This document shows, one piece after another, positions 31,459 through 38,433 of a stretch of DNA of 43,412 bases. The notes under the pieces were generated by a model, which was given only the letters and a program-made list of their open reading frames with translations, searched no databases and was not told the DNA's origin. Position numbers and translations under genes: made by a program. How positions within the stretch are numbered: position 1 is the first letter of the stretch; the number at the start of each line of letters is the position of its first letter. This DNA is from a virus, in the IMG/VR virus record IMGVR_UViG_3300031578_000112, positions 1 through 43,412 of that record; one strand, 5' to 3'.

Positions 31459-32544
31459 TTACAGTGCCAGGTCACAATGGTATTCTTTCCAGGTGATAGC
31501 GCCCGGAGTTGTTGCGGCATGGAGAAATTGAAAAACAGGAATAATCGTGTCGCCGGAGTCGAAGGTGAAAGTCGCCGTCGGTGATACAGTAGGCGCTGCA
31601 CCGTCAATTTTATAACTGACAACACCAGCAGCCGACACATTGACTTCGAGCGTGTGGGTTTCCGCATCCGCCCAATTTTGAGTCGAATCCGTGGTGGTTG
31701 CTGAGCCCGAACCGTTGAGGTCGGTCATCATTTTTATGTCACCCGAAATCGGCCCGATGAAAGCGAAATCCGTGTAGGCGGTCGGATCGTCATTTCTTGC
31801 GGCAAGCTTTCTCCAGCCAAACCAGCACACATCCAGCCCGGAAACATCAGCAACAGTGAAGGTGATTTTCAGTGATACCGGATCAGTTCCGGCAACATAA
31901 GCGGCCTTACTTAAAGCGGTGATACCCTGGTCGAAAGTGGCGCCTTCGTCGTTCGTCAGATCCAAGGATACAAGGAGCCCGCCAGAAGTGAGCGACGGCC
32001 CGACAATGGTCTGTGTTCCGTTGTTCTGATATTCGAAAACCTCACCGTTCACCCGGACAATATTGACGGCATTATCAGTGCCAACGGAAGCGCCACCAGC
32101 GGCACCGGTAACAGTTGGATTTTCAGTGAAAACCACATGCGTTCCCTGCCCGCCTGCGGACCCGCCTGCGGATGCGCCCACCTGAGTCGGCAACAGCCGG
32201 ACGGGTGCGGAGGTGTCGGTTGCCCCAAGGGCAATCCCTTCCAAAAGGATACCATAAGGAATCCCGGAAGTTTTGCCGTTGAGAACGATGGTATCACCGA
32301 AACTGTAATAGACTGTATCACCGGCAGCCATCACGATATTTCCGGAATCGTTCACAGCCTGGACGGACAAGTTGACAACCGCCCCAGGTGCGACGAGAAC
32401 GGTCGTTCCGTTTGTCGTGGAATCGCCTACCGCCACGCCGGGTGTCACACCATCGGCAAGGACGGGATCGCCGGAAGAATGCCCGGTTTCCCCTGCATAA
32501 GTGATCTGATCACTGCATTCGGTACTATATACGGTATTTATCAT
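31459..32544 (-). CDS. DUF2190-type capsid decoration protein with extra C-terminal domain
   Basis: A 361-residue protein. The first 110 residues (HSSGDPVLADGVTPGVAVGD, AAGDTVYYSFGDTIVLNGK) fit the DUF2190 family of putative capsid decoration proteins, placed right after the major capsid gene. A Gly/Ala linker (GASAGGSAGGQGTHVV) leads to a roughly 200-residue beta-rich C-terminal domain that looks like a ConA-type jelly roll (DLTNDEGATFDQGI, WFGWRKLAARNDDP). The extra domain probably decorates the capsid outside. Confidence 0.65.
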   Translation of the reverse strand: MINTVYSTECSDQITYAGETGHSSGDPVLADGVTPGVAVGDSTTNGTTVLVAPGAVVNLSVQAVNDSGNIVMAAGDTVYYSFGDTIVLNGKTSGIPYGILLEGIALGATDTSAPVRLLPTQVGASAGGSAGGQGTHVVFTENPTVTGAAGGASVGTDNAVNIVRVNGEVFEYQNNGTQTIVGPSLTSGGLLVSLDLTNDEGATFDQGITALSKAAYVAGTDPVSLKITFTVADVSGLDVCWFGWRKLAARNDDPTAYTDFAFIGPISGDIKMMTDLNGSGSATTTDSTQNWADAETHTLEVNVSAAGVVSYKIDGAAPTVSPTATFTFDSGDTIIPVFQFLHAATTPGAITWKEYHCDLAL

Positions 32545-32617
32545 TTTTCTTTTCCTTCCTTATTTTAGGATTCAAGGGCGGCGTAATTCAACCGCCCATT
32601 TTTTACTTTTCCAGCTC
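32545..32617. other. Short gap below the capsid gene
   Basis: This 73-base gap separates the protease-capsid gene from the decoration gene. On the minus strand it holds a GGCGG-TTG-like pair (CCGCCC at the plus-strand 5' side region) and the ribosome binding site AAGGAAGGAAAAG of the decoration gene. It may hold a weak hairpin, but no U-tract follows. Confidence 0.3.
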
Positions 32618-34549
32618 TTATGCGCCCGGATTATAGAAAAGCCAGTTATGGGCAACCGGGAATGATGCCACGTTATGGTGACAGAGGATCTCCATGGCGT
32701 CGGTCAACTGATTCTGTACCGTCCGGAGGTTCGGCGTTCGCTGGCCGTTGAGATAGACCATATCGACCGTTTTTCCCTTCATCCCGGCAAGATACCAAGC
32801 TGTAGCACTGGCATCGTCCAGCCGGGTTTCGATTACCGGGATCAGCGCAGGCTGATAAAACGGGTTTTTCCGCCTTGACCCCATTGCGGCGTCAATCGTG
32901 CCCTGTGTGGCTTCATCATAATAAAATTCAGACCCCACAAAAGCTTCCCACCAGGTTTCGAGAGCTGCTGGCAAAAGTACATATTGCGGGCGAACTTTGA
33001 TTCGGGTAACACCATCCGGCCCTGTCTGCAATCGCATCGCCAGCCTTGCGGCTGTCATCGAGTCAATGCTCGGCTTTTCGGTAGCTGTGGCTTCGAGGTT
33101 GCCGTGATCAGCATGAAAAAGAGCTACGCCGTCGCCCATGGCGGCATTGTCTGTCAATGCTGCATAGGCAACGTCACCCTCTGTCAGCGCTGCGGCTTCT
33201 CCATATTCCCGCATAACCAGAAAGGCGTTCAGATCGTCATCGACTTGCATCCGATAAGACAGGCCCCATACTTTCCGGAATTCCCGAAGCCTGTAAGTTT
33301 CCTGGGCTTCTGATCTGCTTCCATATTTCGGTTTCGCATCCTCGGTCTTGACTTCTTCGAGGCGCCCGGTACTGGAAAGCCTGGGGGACTCGTGGATCTT
33401 GAAAGAAGAAACGAACCGCTCCCCGGTCCACAGCTTATGTGTTTCCTCGGCTTTTTCGTAGCCGTCGAAAAACATTTTATTAGCAGTGCTGGAAAGCATA
33501 TATGGAAAGTCGCTGGTGCCCATGTTCGCACGGGCAACTATATCCTCTTTCGTGCCTTGCAGGGAAAGCCCGTTCAACTCACACGCTCGCCGGGCAAGAT
33601 CTGCCATGCCGAAAGACAGAAATTCATTTTTTCGGTCCAGGTCACACAGGCCGTTCCGCATCTGAAGCGAAAGCGCCCCACCGTCCCGGAACTTTTCAGT
33701 CGCATCGAGGCCCATCTGGACCCGAGCAAACCCGAAACCCTCGCCGCCTTTTTTCGATTCATCGCCCATCTTTGCCAGCAAAGCCCGAGATACATCCTCG
33801 AAACTTTTCTTTTCTTCGATGAATTTCTCTGCAACTTCGTCAGGTTCCCCGAGTTTGCGGCACATCATCCGGATTTCGGTGTTTCTCTTGTGGATCTTCT
33901 CAGCCTGGATCTCGGCCCGCCGATTCACTTCGTCCTCATCAACGACTTTTTCAATCTTCGTTTCGGTTCTGATCTGTACTTCCGGGGCCTTATCGGGCGC
34001 CCGTTTTTCTTCTGTGTTTTCAGTGTTTTCGCTCATATCTTCTTCCTTTCGTTTTTTTGCATTCGGATCGGCCCCGACAATCACAGCTGAAATCTCGTCG
34101 AGATTCCACTCCTCTGATATAAGCGCCGGGCCCTCATATGTTTTGCCTCTTATTGTGAGACTTTCGCCTTTTTTCAAAAACCCCTTTTCCGGATCCACCC
34201 GGATGCCTACAGATACCGCTGAGATATGCCCGTCATGATAAAGCGACCGGGCGGCCTGACCTTCCGGAGTGCCTGCAAACACGATTTCGCCTTCGTTGCC
34301 GTCTTCTGTTTCTGTAAAATTGCGGACGGATCCCAAGACAGTTTTTACGATATCCCCGGACCGATCATGATTATCGATAAAAGGCACCTGCCCGGCAGCG
34401 GCCCGAAGTCCACCCCTTGTCAGGATATGCGGAATCACCGCCGCCCCTTGCCGGATCATTACCGGCGTTTCCGTTGCGAAAAGAATCCGCATCGGTGCAT
34501 CGGCATCAACCGGAGGTTGCAAGGTGGCTTTTCTTATGATTTTTTTCAT
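32618..34549 (-). CDS. Prohead protease-major capsid protein fusion
   Basis: A 643-residue polyprotein. Residues 1-165 fit an HK97-type prohead protease: VPFIDNHDRSGDIV with the key histidine, VFAGTPEGQAARSLYHDGHISAVSVG, and WNLDEISAVIVGADPNA. Residues about 170-270 are charged and helical, like a scaffold or delta domain. The remainder (YMLSSTANKMFFDGYEKA, FRKVWGLSYRMQVDDDL, QYVLLPAALETWW) resembles Mu-like or related major capsid proteins. The protease should cut itself and the scaffold away during maturation. Fusions of this kind are known in some phage groups. Confidence 0.8.
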   Translation of the reverse strand: MKKIIRKATLQPPVDADAPMRILFATETPVMIRQGAAVIPHILTRGGLRAAAGQVPFIDNHDRSGDIVKTVLGSVRNFTETEDGNEGEIVFAGTPEGQAARSLYHDGHISAVSVGIRVDPEKGFLKKGESLTIRGKTYEGPALISEEWNLDEISAVIVGADPNAKKRKEEDMSENTENTEEKRAPDKAPEVQIRTETKIEKVVDEDEVNRRAEIQAEKIHKRNTEIRMMCRKLGEPDEVAEKFIEEKKSFEDVSRALLAKMGDESKKGGEGFGFARVQMGLDATEKFRDGGALSLQMRNGLCDLDRKNEFLSFGMADLARRACELNGLSLQGTKEDIVARANMGTSDFPYMLSSTANKMFFDGYEKAEETHKLWTGERFVSSFKIHESPRLSSTGRLEEVKTEDAKPKYGSRSEAQETYRLREFRKVWGLSYRMQVDDDLNAFLVMREYGEAAALTEGDVAYAALTDNAAMGDGVALFHADHGNLEATATEKPSIDSMTAARLAMRLQTGPDGVTRIKVRPQYVLLPAALETWWEAFVGSEFYYDEATQGTIDAAMGSRRKNPFYQPALIPVIETRLDDASATAWYLAGMKGKTVDMVYLNGQRTPNLRTVQNQLTDAMEILCHHNVASFPVAHNWLFYNPGA

Positions 34550-34561
34550 GCTTTTTATCCT

Positions 34562-36073
34562 TTAATCTGGAGCAACTGCGGACGGTGCGTTTGCACTCGC
34601 TGTGCTGATCCCGGCTGTCGGCTCGTCTTCTATGCCGTATTCTTTCCGCATCTCTTTTGCGGCTGCAATATCTGCATAAACATCGTCCATGTCCCTGCCG
34701 GTTTTCGCCATGATTTCTTGCGGGCTTGCGATCCGGCCGTCAAGGGCCACGATATCAGCTTTATTTTCCTTTAGCGGATCAATCGGAGGCATCCCCACTG
34801 GCATCCACTTGCAAGCGCCATAATAGGCCGGGTTCGTGAAAAAGTCCCGGTAGGGAAAAACGCCGGACAGAACGCCGCCTTGCAGGAAATCCCATTTGAT
34901 TGGCTCATTGTATTGATCAATAAATCGCTTTATGTGAGCCTTTAATTCGTGCGAAAAGTCGTTCCGTTTCCCTCTTAAAACCGTGTAATTCAATTCGGAA
35001 TAGTCGCCAGACACCAATTCGAAAGGGAACCCCCGAATGATAGAGAACATTTGCAGGATAAATTTCACAAACGGATTAAATCCGGCAGGGTCCGGAGCGC
35101 CGCCGGCCAAGGTGATATCTTCCATCGGGTTGAGATATTCAATGATCCCGTTTTCAATCTCTTCGATTATCCGGTCATCACCGTTGATTTGGTTCCCGTC
35201 CTCGTCAACTGTCATTCCAGTTTGGCGTGTAAGCGGGTCCGGGGTTTTTACGAATGCCAGCCACTGAGCGGCAAGGGCAGAGCGTGAAAGTTCGTTATCG
35301 ATCCGGGCTTTAAGTGTATCGGCAAGAATAACGCCGGGAGCAAAAGCAGAGATTCCCCGGAGTTGCGCCGGTCGATACGTGAAAAAATTGTGCATGATCG
35401 AATCGGCTGGAAGCGAATACCCTTCGCCGGTCAACTGATCATAAAAATGGTAACCGTAAACTTCCCCGGTGTAAATATTATATTCCACGCCTTGCTCAAT
35501 TTCGGCCCCTTTTACAAGGCTTTTGCCGTGGAATCCGGACAAAAAATCCGGTTCGAATATCTGGTAGCAAATCCCGAATCTTCGGTCTCGCCGGTAGTGC
35601 TTCCGGATGATATACTCGCCGTTTTCCCCATCTTGCCGGCAAGCGAGCTGTTCCATGGCATCGAAGGAGAGTTTTTTAGCAACGTCGAAATTTTTAGCGT
35701 CGGAAAAAAGCTTCCACTCGTCTTCTTGTTTGCGGTTCAGCGTTTTATTTAAGGAAAATGTGTCGGACGTCCGGTCATAATCTTTAACTTTCGATTGATA
35801 CCCGATACCGGTGTTGATTATATACAGCGAGAGCAGGTCCACCGCCCGGGCAAAATGCGGATAATCCCGCACAAGTTTTCGGATTCTTGCGCGTACTGTG
35901 TCGGAACTTGCCCCGATAAAAACATTTACGTCGGCGTTCGTAGCTGGCCAGGCGCCCGTCATTCGAGACGTTTTCGCCGCCTGGTATAGATTCGAACGCC
36001 TCAAACGCCGGGGAATTGTTTCATGTGAAACATTTTTGGGAGGGCGGAGGTCGAGTGAGGCTATTTTTGACAT
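34562..36073 (-). CDS. Lambda-type portal protein
   Basis: A 503-residue portal protein of the lambda gpB type. The early motif NADVNVFIGASSDTVRARIR and DLLSLYIINTGIGYQSK matches this family, as do DFLSGFHG and HNFFTYRPAQLRGISAFAPG in the middle and DYSELNYTVLRGKRNDFSH further on. It forms the dodecameric channel for DNA entry and the tail attachment site. It follows the gpW-like gene directly (TAA then ATG) and precedes the protease-capsid gene, the usual order. Confidence 0.85.
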   Translation of the reverse strand: MSKIASLDLRPPKNVSHETIPRRLRRSNLYQAAKTSRMTGAWPATNADVNVFIGASSDTVRARIRKLVRDYPHFARAVDLLSLYIINTGIGYQSKVKDYDRTSDTFSLNKTLNRKQEDEWKLFSDAKNFDVAKKLSFDAMEQLACRQDGENGEYIIRKHYRRDRRFGICYQIFEPDFLSGFHGKSLVKGAEIEQGVEYNIYTGEVYGYHFYDQLTGEGYSLPADSIMHNFFTYRPAQLRGISAFAPGVILADTLKARIDNELSRSALAAQWLAFVKTPDPLTRQTGMTVDEDGNQINGDDRIIEEIENGIIEYLNPMEDITLAGGAPDPAGFNPFVKFILQMFSIIRGFPFELVSGDYSELNYTVLRGKRNDFSHELKAHIKRFIDQYNEPIKWDFLQGGVLSGVFPYRDFFTNPAYYGACKWMPVGMPPIDPLKENKADIVALDGRIASPQEIMAKTGRDMDDVYADIAAAKEMRKEYGIEDEPTAGISTASANAPSAVAPD

Positions 36074-36274
36074 TTAATCCCTGATTCTTTTTGCATATGT
36101 TCGCCTGGCAGCTACACCGCGGGCCGACTGAGCTTGCAGAAAAGCGGCAAGGTCGGAAAGATCCTTCCCGGTCCGGCGCTTTATCATCTCGTCGCCCTTC
36201 TGCGCCTGATCGATTGTCAGGTCGCCGGAAGAATCGAGATTTTCAAGGATATCGTCGGTTGTCGGTGTGGCCAT
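36074..36274 (-). CDS. gpW-like head-tail connector
   Basis: A 66-residue charged helical protein just before the portal, the position of lambda gpW. The sequence (TTDDILENLDSSGDLTIDQAQKG, TYAKRIRD) has the small-helical, basic-ended form of that family. In lambda, the large terminase gene lies directly upstream of gpW; here a 2.1-kb inverted cassette separates them. Confidence 0.55.
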   Translation of the reverse strand: MATPTTDDILENLDSSGDLTIDQAQKGDEMIKRRTGKDLSDLAAFLQAQSARGVAARRTYAKRIRD

Positions 36275-36474
36275 AGGCGGAAACTTTCTTTTGTGTAGTG
36301 AAATCCAACAGTGTTGAGATTTTCAACGTTGAAAAATACCACAGTTTTTAAACCGGTATCATGGAACTGTGGTAAATGTCAACAGTTAGGTTTGTTATTG
36401 GATTCGTTGGCGGGATTCTTGGCCGGAATGGTATAAAAAGGGTGAAAAGTGGCTTTTTTTGATAAAATATCAAT
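36275..36474. promoter_or_regulatory. Divergent regulatory region with several dyads
   Basis: No gene is visible. Dyads include TTCAACGTTGAA (about 36321-36332), CAACAGTGTTG (about 36306-36316), and an inverted pair TACCACAGTT (36337-36346) with AACTGTGGTA (36365-36374). A minus-strand TTGACA is at 36382-36377 with only weak -10 matches. This could restart transcription of the head genes to the left, since the cassette to the right runs the other way. A second GATAAAATATC dyad is at about 36461-36471. Confidence 0.45.
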
Positions 36475-36587
36475 AAATCGTATAATATTGTACGATTTTA
36501 ATTGACAGGCTTATTCTAATTTGTTAATATGCATTCAACATCGGGAAGGGAATCAGCCCAGCCCGAAAAACTCAGGAGGAAAGACAA
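36475..36587 (+). promoter_or_regulatory. Operator-promoter-leader module, copy 1
   Basis: A 24-base near-palindrome (36475-36498, half-site AAATCGTATAAT, one mismatch) is followed by TTGACA (36502-36507), 17 bases, and TAATAT (36525-36530). The predicted RNA begins near 36537 and opens with a hairpin (36541-36566: UCGGG/CCCGA outer, GGG/CCC inner pairs) and then AGGAGG before the ATG at 36588. A second copy with the same spacing lies at 37553-37665. Confidence 0.75.
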
Positions 36588-36839
36588 ATGCAGAAAATCG
36601 AAAGAATCAAAGGCAAAAACATTATCAAATGCGACAATGGCGGAACCTGGAATTTTAGAGAATGGAAAGAAAAGAGAATCTATTTTTCAAATGACCATTA
36701 CGCGGTGGGCGCTTCCAGAATTTCCTTTTTCTGGGATATTGAGGCCGGAAAGTTCAACAAAACCTTCCCCGCACTGGCAGAAGAACAAAACGATATAAAA
36801 GCCGTTATTTTGGCTGGAAACCTCAACCTTGACGACTAA
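36588..36839 (+). CDS. Cassette gene 1, small unknown protein
   Basis: An 83-residue protein with no recognised motif. It begins with lysine-rich sequence (KIERIKGKNIIKCDNGG) and has an aromatic middle (REWKEKRIYFSND). AGGAGG lies eight bases before the ATG. It is the first gene of the plus-strand cassette, under promoter copy 1, and is followed by a GAAA-loop hairpin. Size and location fit a phage anti-host factor, but this is inference from context. Confidence 0.6.
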   Translation: MQKIERIKGKNIIKCDNGGTWNFREWKEKRIYFSNDHYAVGASRISFFWDIEAGKFNKTFPALAEEQNDIKAVILAGNLNLDD

Positions 36840-36847
36840 AACCAACC

Positions 36848-36863
36848 GCCCCCGAAAGGGGGC
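36848..36863 (+). other. Intercistronic GAAA-tetraloop hairpin 1
   Basis: GCCCCC and GGGGGC pair around a GAAA (GNRA) loop, eight bases after the stop of cassette gene 1 and before the AGGAGGG of gene 2. There is no U-tract, so it is not a normal terminator. It probably guards or cuts the mRNA between genes. Confidence 0.6.
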
Positions 36864-36884
36864 ACAACTCAGGAGGGAAAAATC

Positions 36885-37139
36885 ATGGAAAATGGAAGAA
36901 GAAACAGCCGATACATGGACGGGATGTCAGATTGTGTCATCGTGGGTGACATCCTCTTTTCCGCTCGGATATTCGCCAAAGGAGAGGAGCAAAAAAGGTC
37001 ATCTTTTAAAAACGAATCTGAAGCCCTCGCATGGCTTCAAAAAACATACGAAGAATTGAAAGAAGAATTCAAGGACATACCCGATGAATGGGAACGACTC
37101 GGGTATGATAATCTTGAATTGAGATTCTATTCATATTAA
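36885..37139 (+). CDS. Cassette gene 2, small acidic unknown protein
   Basis: An 84-residue protein with an aromatic, glycine-containing first half (MSDCVIVGDILFSARIF) and a strongly acidic helical second half (EALAWLQKTYEELKEEFKD). AGGAGGG lies seven bases before its ATG. The charge pattern recalls DNA-mimic inhibitors, but the first half is not of that kind. Function unknown. Confidence 0.6.
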   Translation: MENGRRNSRYMDGMSDCVIVGDILFSARIFAKGEEQKRSSFKNESEALAWLQKTYEELKEEFKDIPDEWERLGYDNLELRFYSY

Positions 37140-37149
37140 AAAACCAACC

Positions 37150-37167
37150 GCCCCGGTTCGCCGGGGC
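37150..37167 (+). other. Intercistronic UUCG-tetraloop hairpin 2
   Basis: GCCCCGG and CCGGGGC pair perfectly around UUCG, about ten bases after the stop of gene 2 and just before the AAAGGA of gene 3. UUCG-capped stems are unusually stable in RNA. No U-tract follows. Confidence 0.65.
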
Positions 37168-37182
37168 TTGAAAGGAAAAATC

Positions 37183-37545
37183 ATGAAACCACTAACCGGC
37201 CGGAAACGGTCTTTATATGAAGCCATAAAAAACGGATCACCAACCGGAAAACTGGTTGTGGTCCACAAGGCCCGATACCCGTTGCCCCTGGCCCGATCTT
37301 TGGAACGCCGGGGATTTATCACCGTCTCTCGGTGGGATGGGGATCGATACCTGGCCAAGCTCACAGGCAAAGATCCAGACGCACCGCCGCCGGAACCACC
37401 TGCAAAGGTGGGGACGGCCAGAAAAACATTGAAGCCGGGTTCGAAGGCTTACCCGGAAAAGATCCGGGAGCGGTTCCCCACGGCCGTGAAATATCGACAC
37501 TATGACAGCGGGATAAAAACCGTTGAAATACCAGTTGAAAAATAA
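37183..37545 (+). CDS. Cassette gene 3, basic winged-helix-like protein
   Basis: A 120-residue basic protein. The N-terminal half (GRKRSLYEAIKNGSPTG, VVHKARYPLPLARSLERRGFITVSRWDGDRYLA) has the helix-helix-strand-strand layout of a winged helix DNA-binding domain. A proline-rich linker (PDAPPPEPPAK) then leads to a short basic tail. It is the best candidate in the cassette for the regulator that binds the palindromes at 36475 and 37551, as Aca proteins do in anti-CRISPR loci. AAAGGA lies eight bases before its ATG. Confidence 0.55.
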   Translation: MKPLTGRKRSLYEAIKNGSPTGKLVVVHKARYPLPLARSLERRGFITVSRWDGDRYLAKLTGKDPDAPPPEPPAKVGTARKTLKPGSKAYPEKIRERFPTAVKYRHYDSGIKTVEIPVEK

Positions 37546-37550
37546 TTTCA

Positions 37551-37665
37551 TAAAATCGTATAATATTATACGATTTTAGTTGACAAGCTCAATTCAATTT
37601 GTTATAAAGGAATCAAGATCGGGAAGGGAATCAGCCCAGCCCGAAAAACTCAGGAGGAAAACACA
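37551..37665 (+). promoter_or_regulatory. Operator-promoter-leader module, copy 2
   Basis: A perfect 28-base palindrome (37551-37578) is followed by TTGACA (37580-37585), 17 bases, and TATAAA (37603-37608). The predicted start is near 37615. The same leader hairpin recurs at 37619-37644, then AGGAGG before the ATG at 37666. A 43-base stretch from 37618 is identical to copy 1. Confidence 0.8.
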
Positions 37666-37866
37666 ATGGAACAAATCATTATCGCAAAAGACGGAAAAAA
37701 CCAAATGAGTATCCAGAAAAAAACAGCCATTCGGGGTTTTGTCTACGAAATTACAAACTGTGTAACCGGTGGAATCATGGGGAACTTTTCAGAAAAAAAA
37801 TTCAACGCCCTGATGAAAAATTCAGAAGCCGATCCGACAATCGAAATCAAAAGATATGAGAGATAA
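37666..37866 (+). CDS. Cassette gene 4, small unknown protein
   Basis: A 66-residue basic protein beginning with a strand (IIIAKDGKNQMSIQKKTAIRG) and a segment VYEITNCVTGGIMGNFSEKKF. AGGAGG lies eight bases before its ATG. It is the first gene under promoter copy 2 and is followed by two hairpins. No similarity to a known family is recognised. Confidence 0.6.
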   Translation: MEQIIIAKDGKNQMSIQKKTAIRGFVYEITNCVTGGIMGNFSEKKFNALMKNSEADPTIEIKRYER

Positions 37867-37875
37867 AACCAACCC

Positions 37876-37916
37876 GCCCCGGTTCGCCGGGGCACAACCA
37901 GGGGCGGAAACGCCCC
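37876..37916 (+). other. Intercistronic hairpins 3a and 3b
   Basis: Hairpin 3a (37876-37893) is GCCCCGG, UUCG, CCGGGGC. Hairpin 3b (37901-37916) is GGGGCG, GAAA, CGCCCC. Both are perfect stems with stable tetraloops, seven bases apart, between genes 4 and 5. Neither has a U-tract. Confidence 0.65.
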
Positions 37917-37937
37917 ACAACAAAGGGAGGAAAAATC

Positions 37938-38222
37938 ATGATTTACGATCTTAGAAAAGGTAACCAATTCGGATTTGAAGCCGAAGAAATTGAAGCCGAC
38001 CCAGTTTTGAAACTTGCCGCCGAAAGTGCCGCGGTATCCTCAGGCTCTATCGAATGCAACGCTAAAAATGTATTTGAAGCCTTCGAAATCTTTTTCAATT
38101 GCACATGGGAAGACGCACCCGGATTTCTTCCCGAATTTACAGAGAGTCTTCTCGGATGCCTGACAACTCATCCGCATCAATTCATGCCGATAGACGGATA
38201 TATAATCGCACCGGTTGAATAA
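37938..38222 (+). CDS. Cassette gene 5, acidic unknown protein
   Basis: A 94-residue acidic protein (FGFEAEEIEADPVLKLAAES, FNCTWEDAPGFLPEFTESL). GGGAGG lies eight bases before its ATG. Acidic charge dominates, which would fit a DNA-mimic or a protein-binding inhibitor, but no family is recognised. A hairpin with GAAA loop follows its stop. Confidence 0.6.
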   Translation: MIYDLRKGNQFGFEAEEIEADPVLKLAAESAAVSSGSIECNAKNVFEAFEIFFNCTWEDAPGFLPEFTESLLGCLTTHPHQFMPIDGYIIAPVE

Positions 38223-38237
38223 TTAAACACCAAAACC

Positions 38238-38255
38238 GCCCCGGGAAACCGGGGC
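38238..38255 (+). other. Intercistronic GAAA-tetraloop hairpin 4
   Basis: GCCCCGG and CCGGGGC pair around GAAA, about 15 bases after the stop of gene 5 and before the AAGGAGG of gene 6. It matches the others in stem sequence, with the flanking ACCAAAACC also repeated in style. Confidence 0.65.
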
Positions 38256-38274
38256 AAAACTTAAGGAGGAAATC

Positions 38275-38424
38275 ATGAAAAACAAAAACGAAAAAAAAGA
38301 AAAAATAGGCCGGGGTGTATGCTGTGGTTGTCATTGTAAAAAATACAGTAGCCAAAAAAAAATAGACGAATGCGTCAAAGACACGCCTGATAATTGGAAT
38401 TGCAAATGCGCTTATCAGGCTTGA
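38275..38424 (+). CDS. Cassette gene 6, small cysteine-rich protein
   Basis: A 49-residue protein with a lysine-rich start (MKNKNEKKEKIGRG) and CCGCHC, then single C and CKC near the end: eight cysteine or histidine positions, a likely metal-binding knot. AAGGAGG lies six to seven bases before its ATG. It is too short for common gene callers. It ends ten bases before the end of the large terminase gene, which runs the opposite way, with no terminator between. Confidence 0.6.
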   Translation: MKNKNEKKEKIGRGVCCGCHCKKYSSQKKIDECVKDTPDNWNCKCAYQA

Positions 38425-38433
38425 TTTGTGGGC

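Noticed and set aside
36475-36498. Palindrome as a terminator
   Set aside because: AT-rich, no U-tract after a GC stem, and it sits directly before a -35 box, so an operator is more likely.
37131-37551. Minus-strand frames opposite cassette genes 2 and 3
   Set aside because: No ribosome binding sites, arginine-rich shadow composition, and the plus-strand frames have AGGAGG or AAAGGA sites and hairpin spacing.
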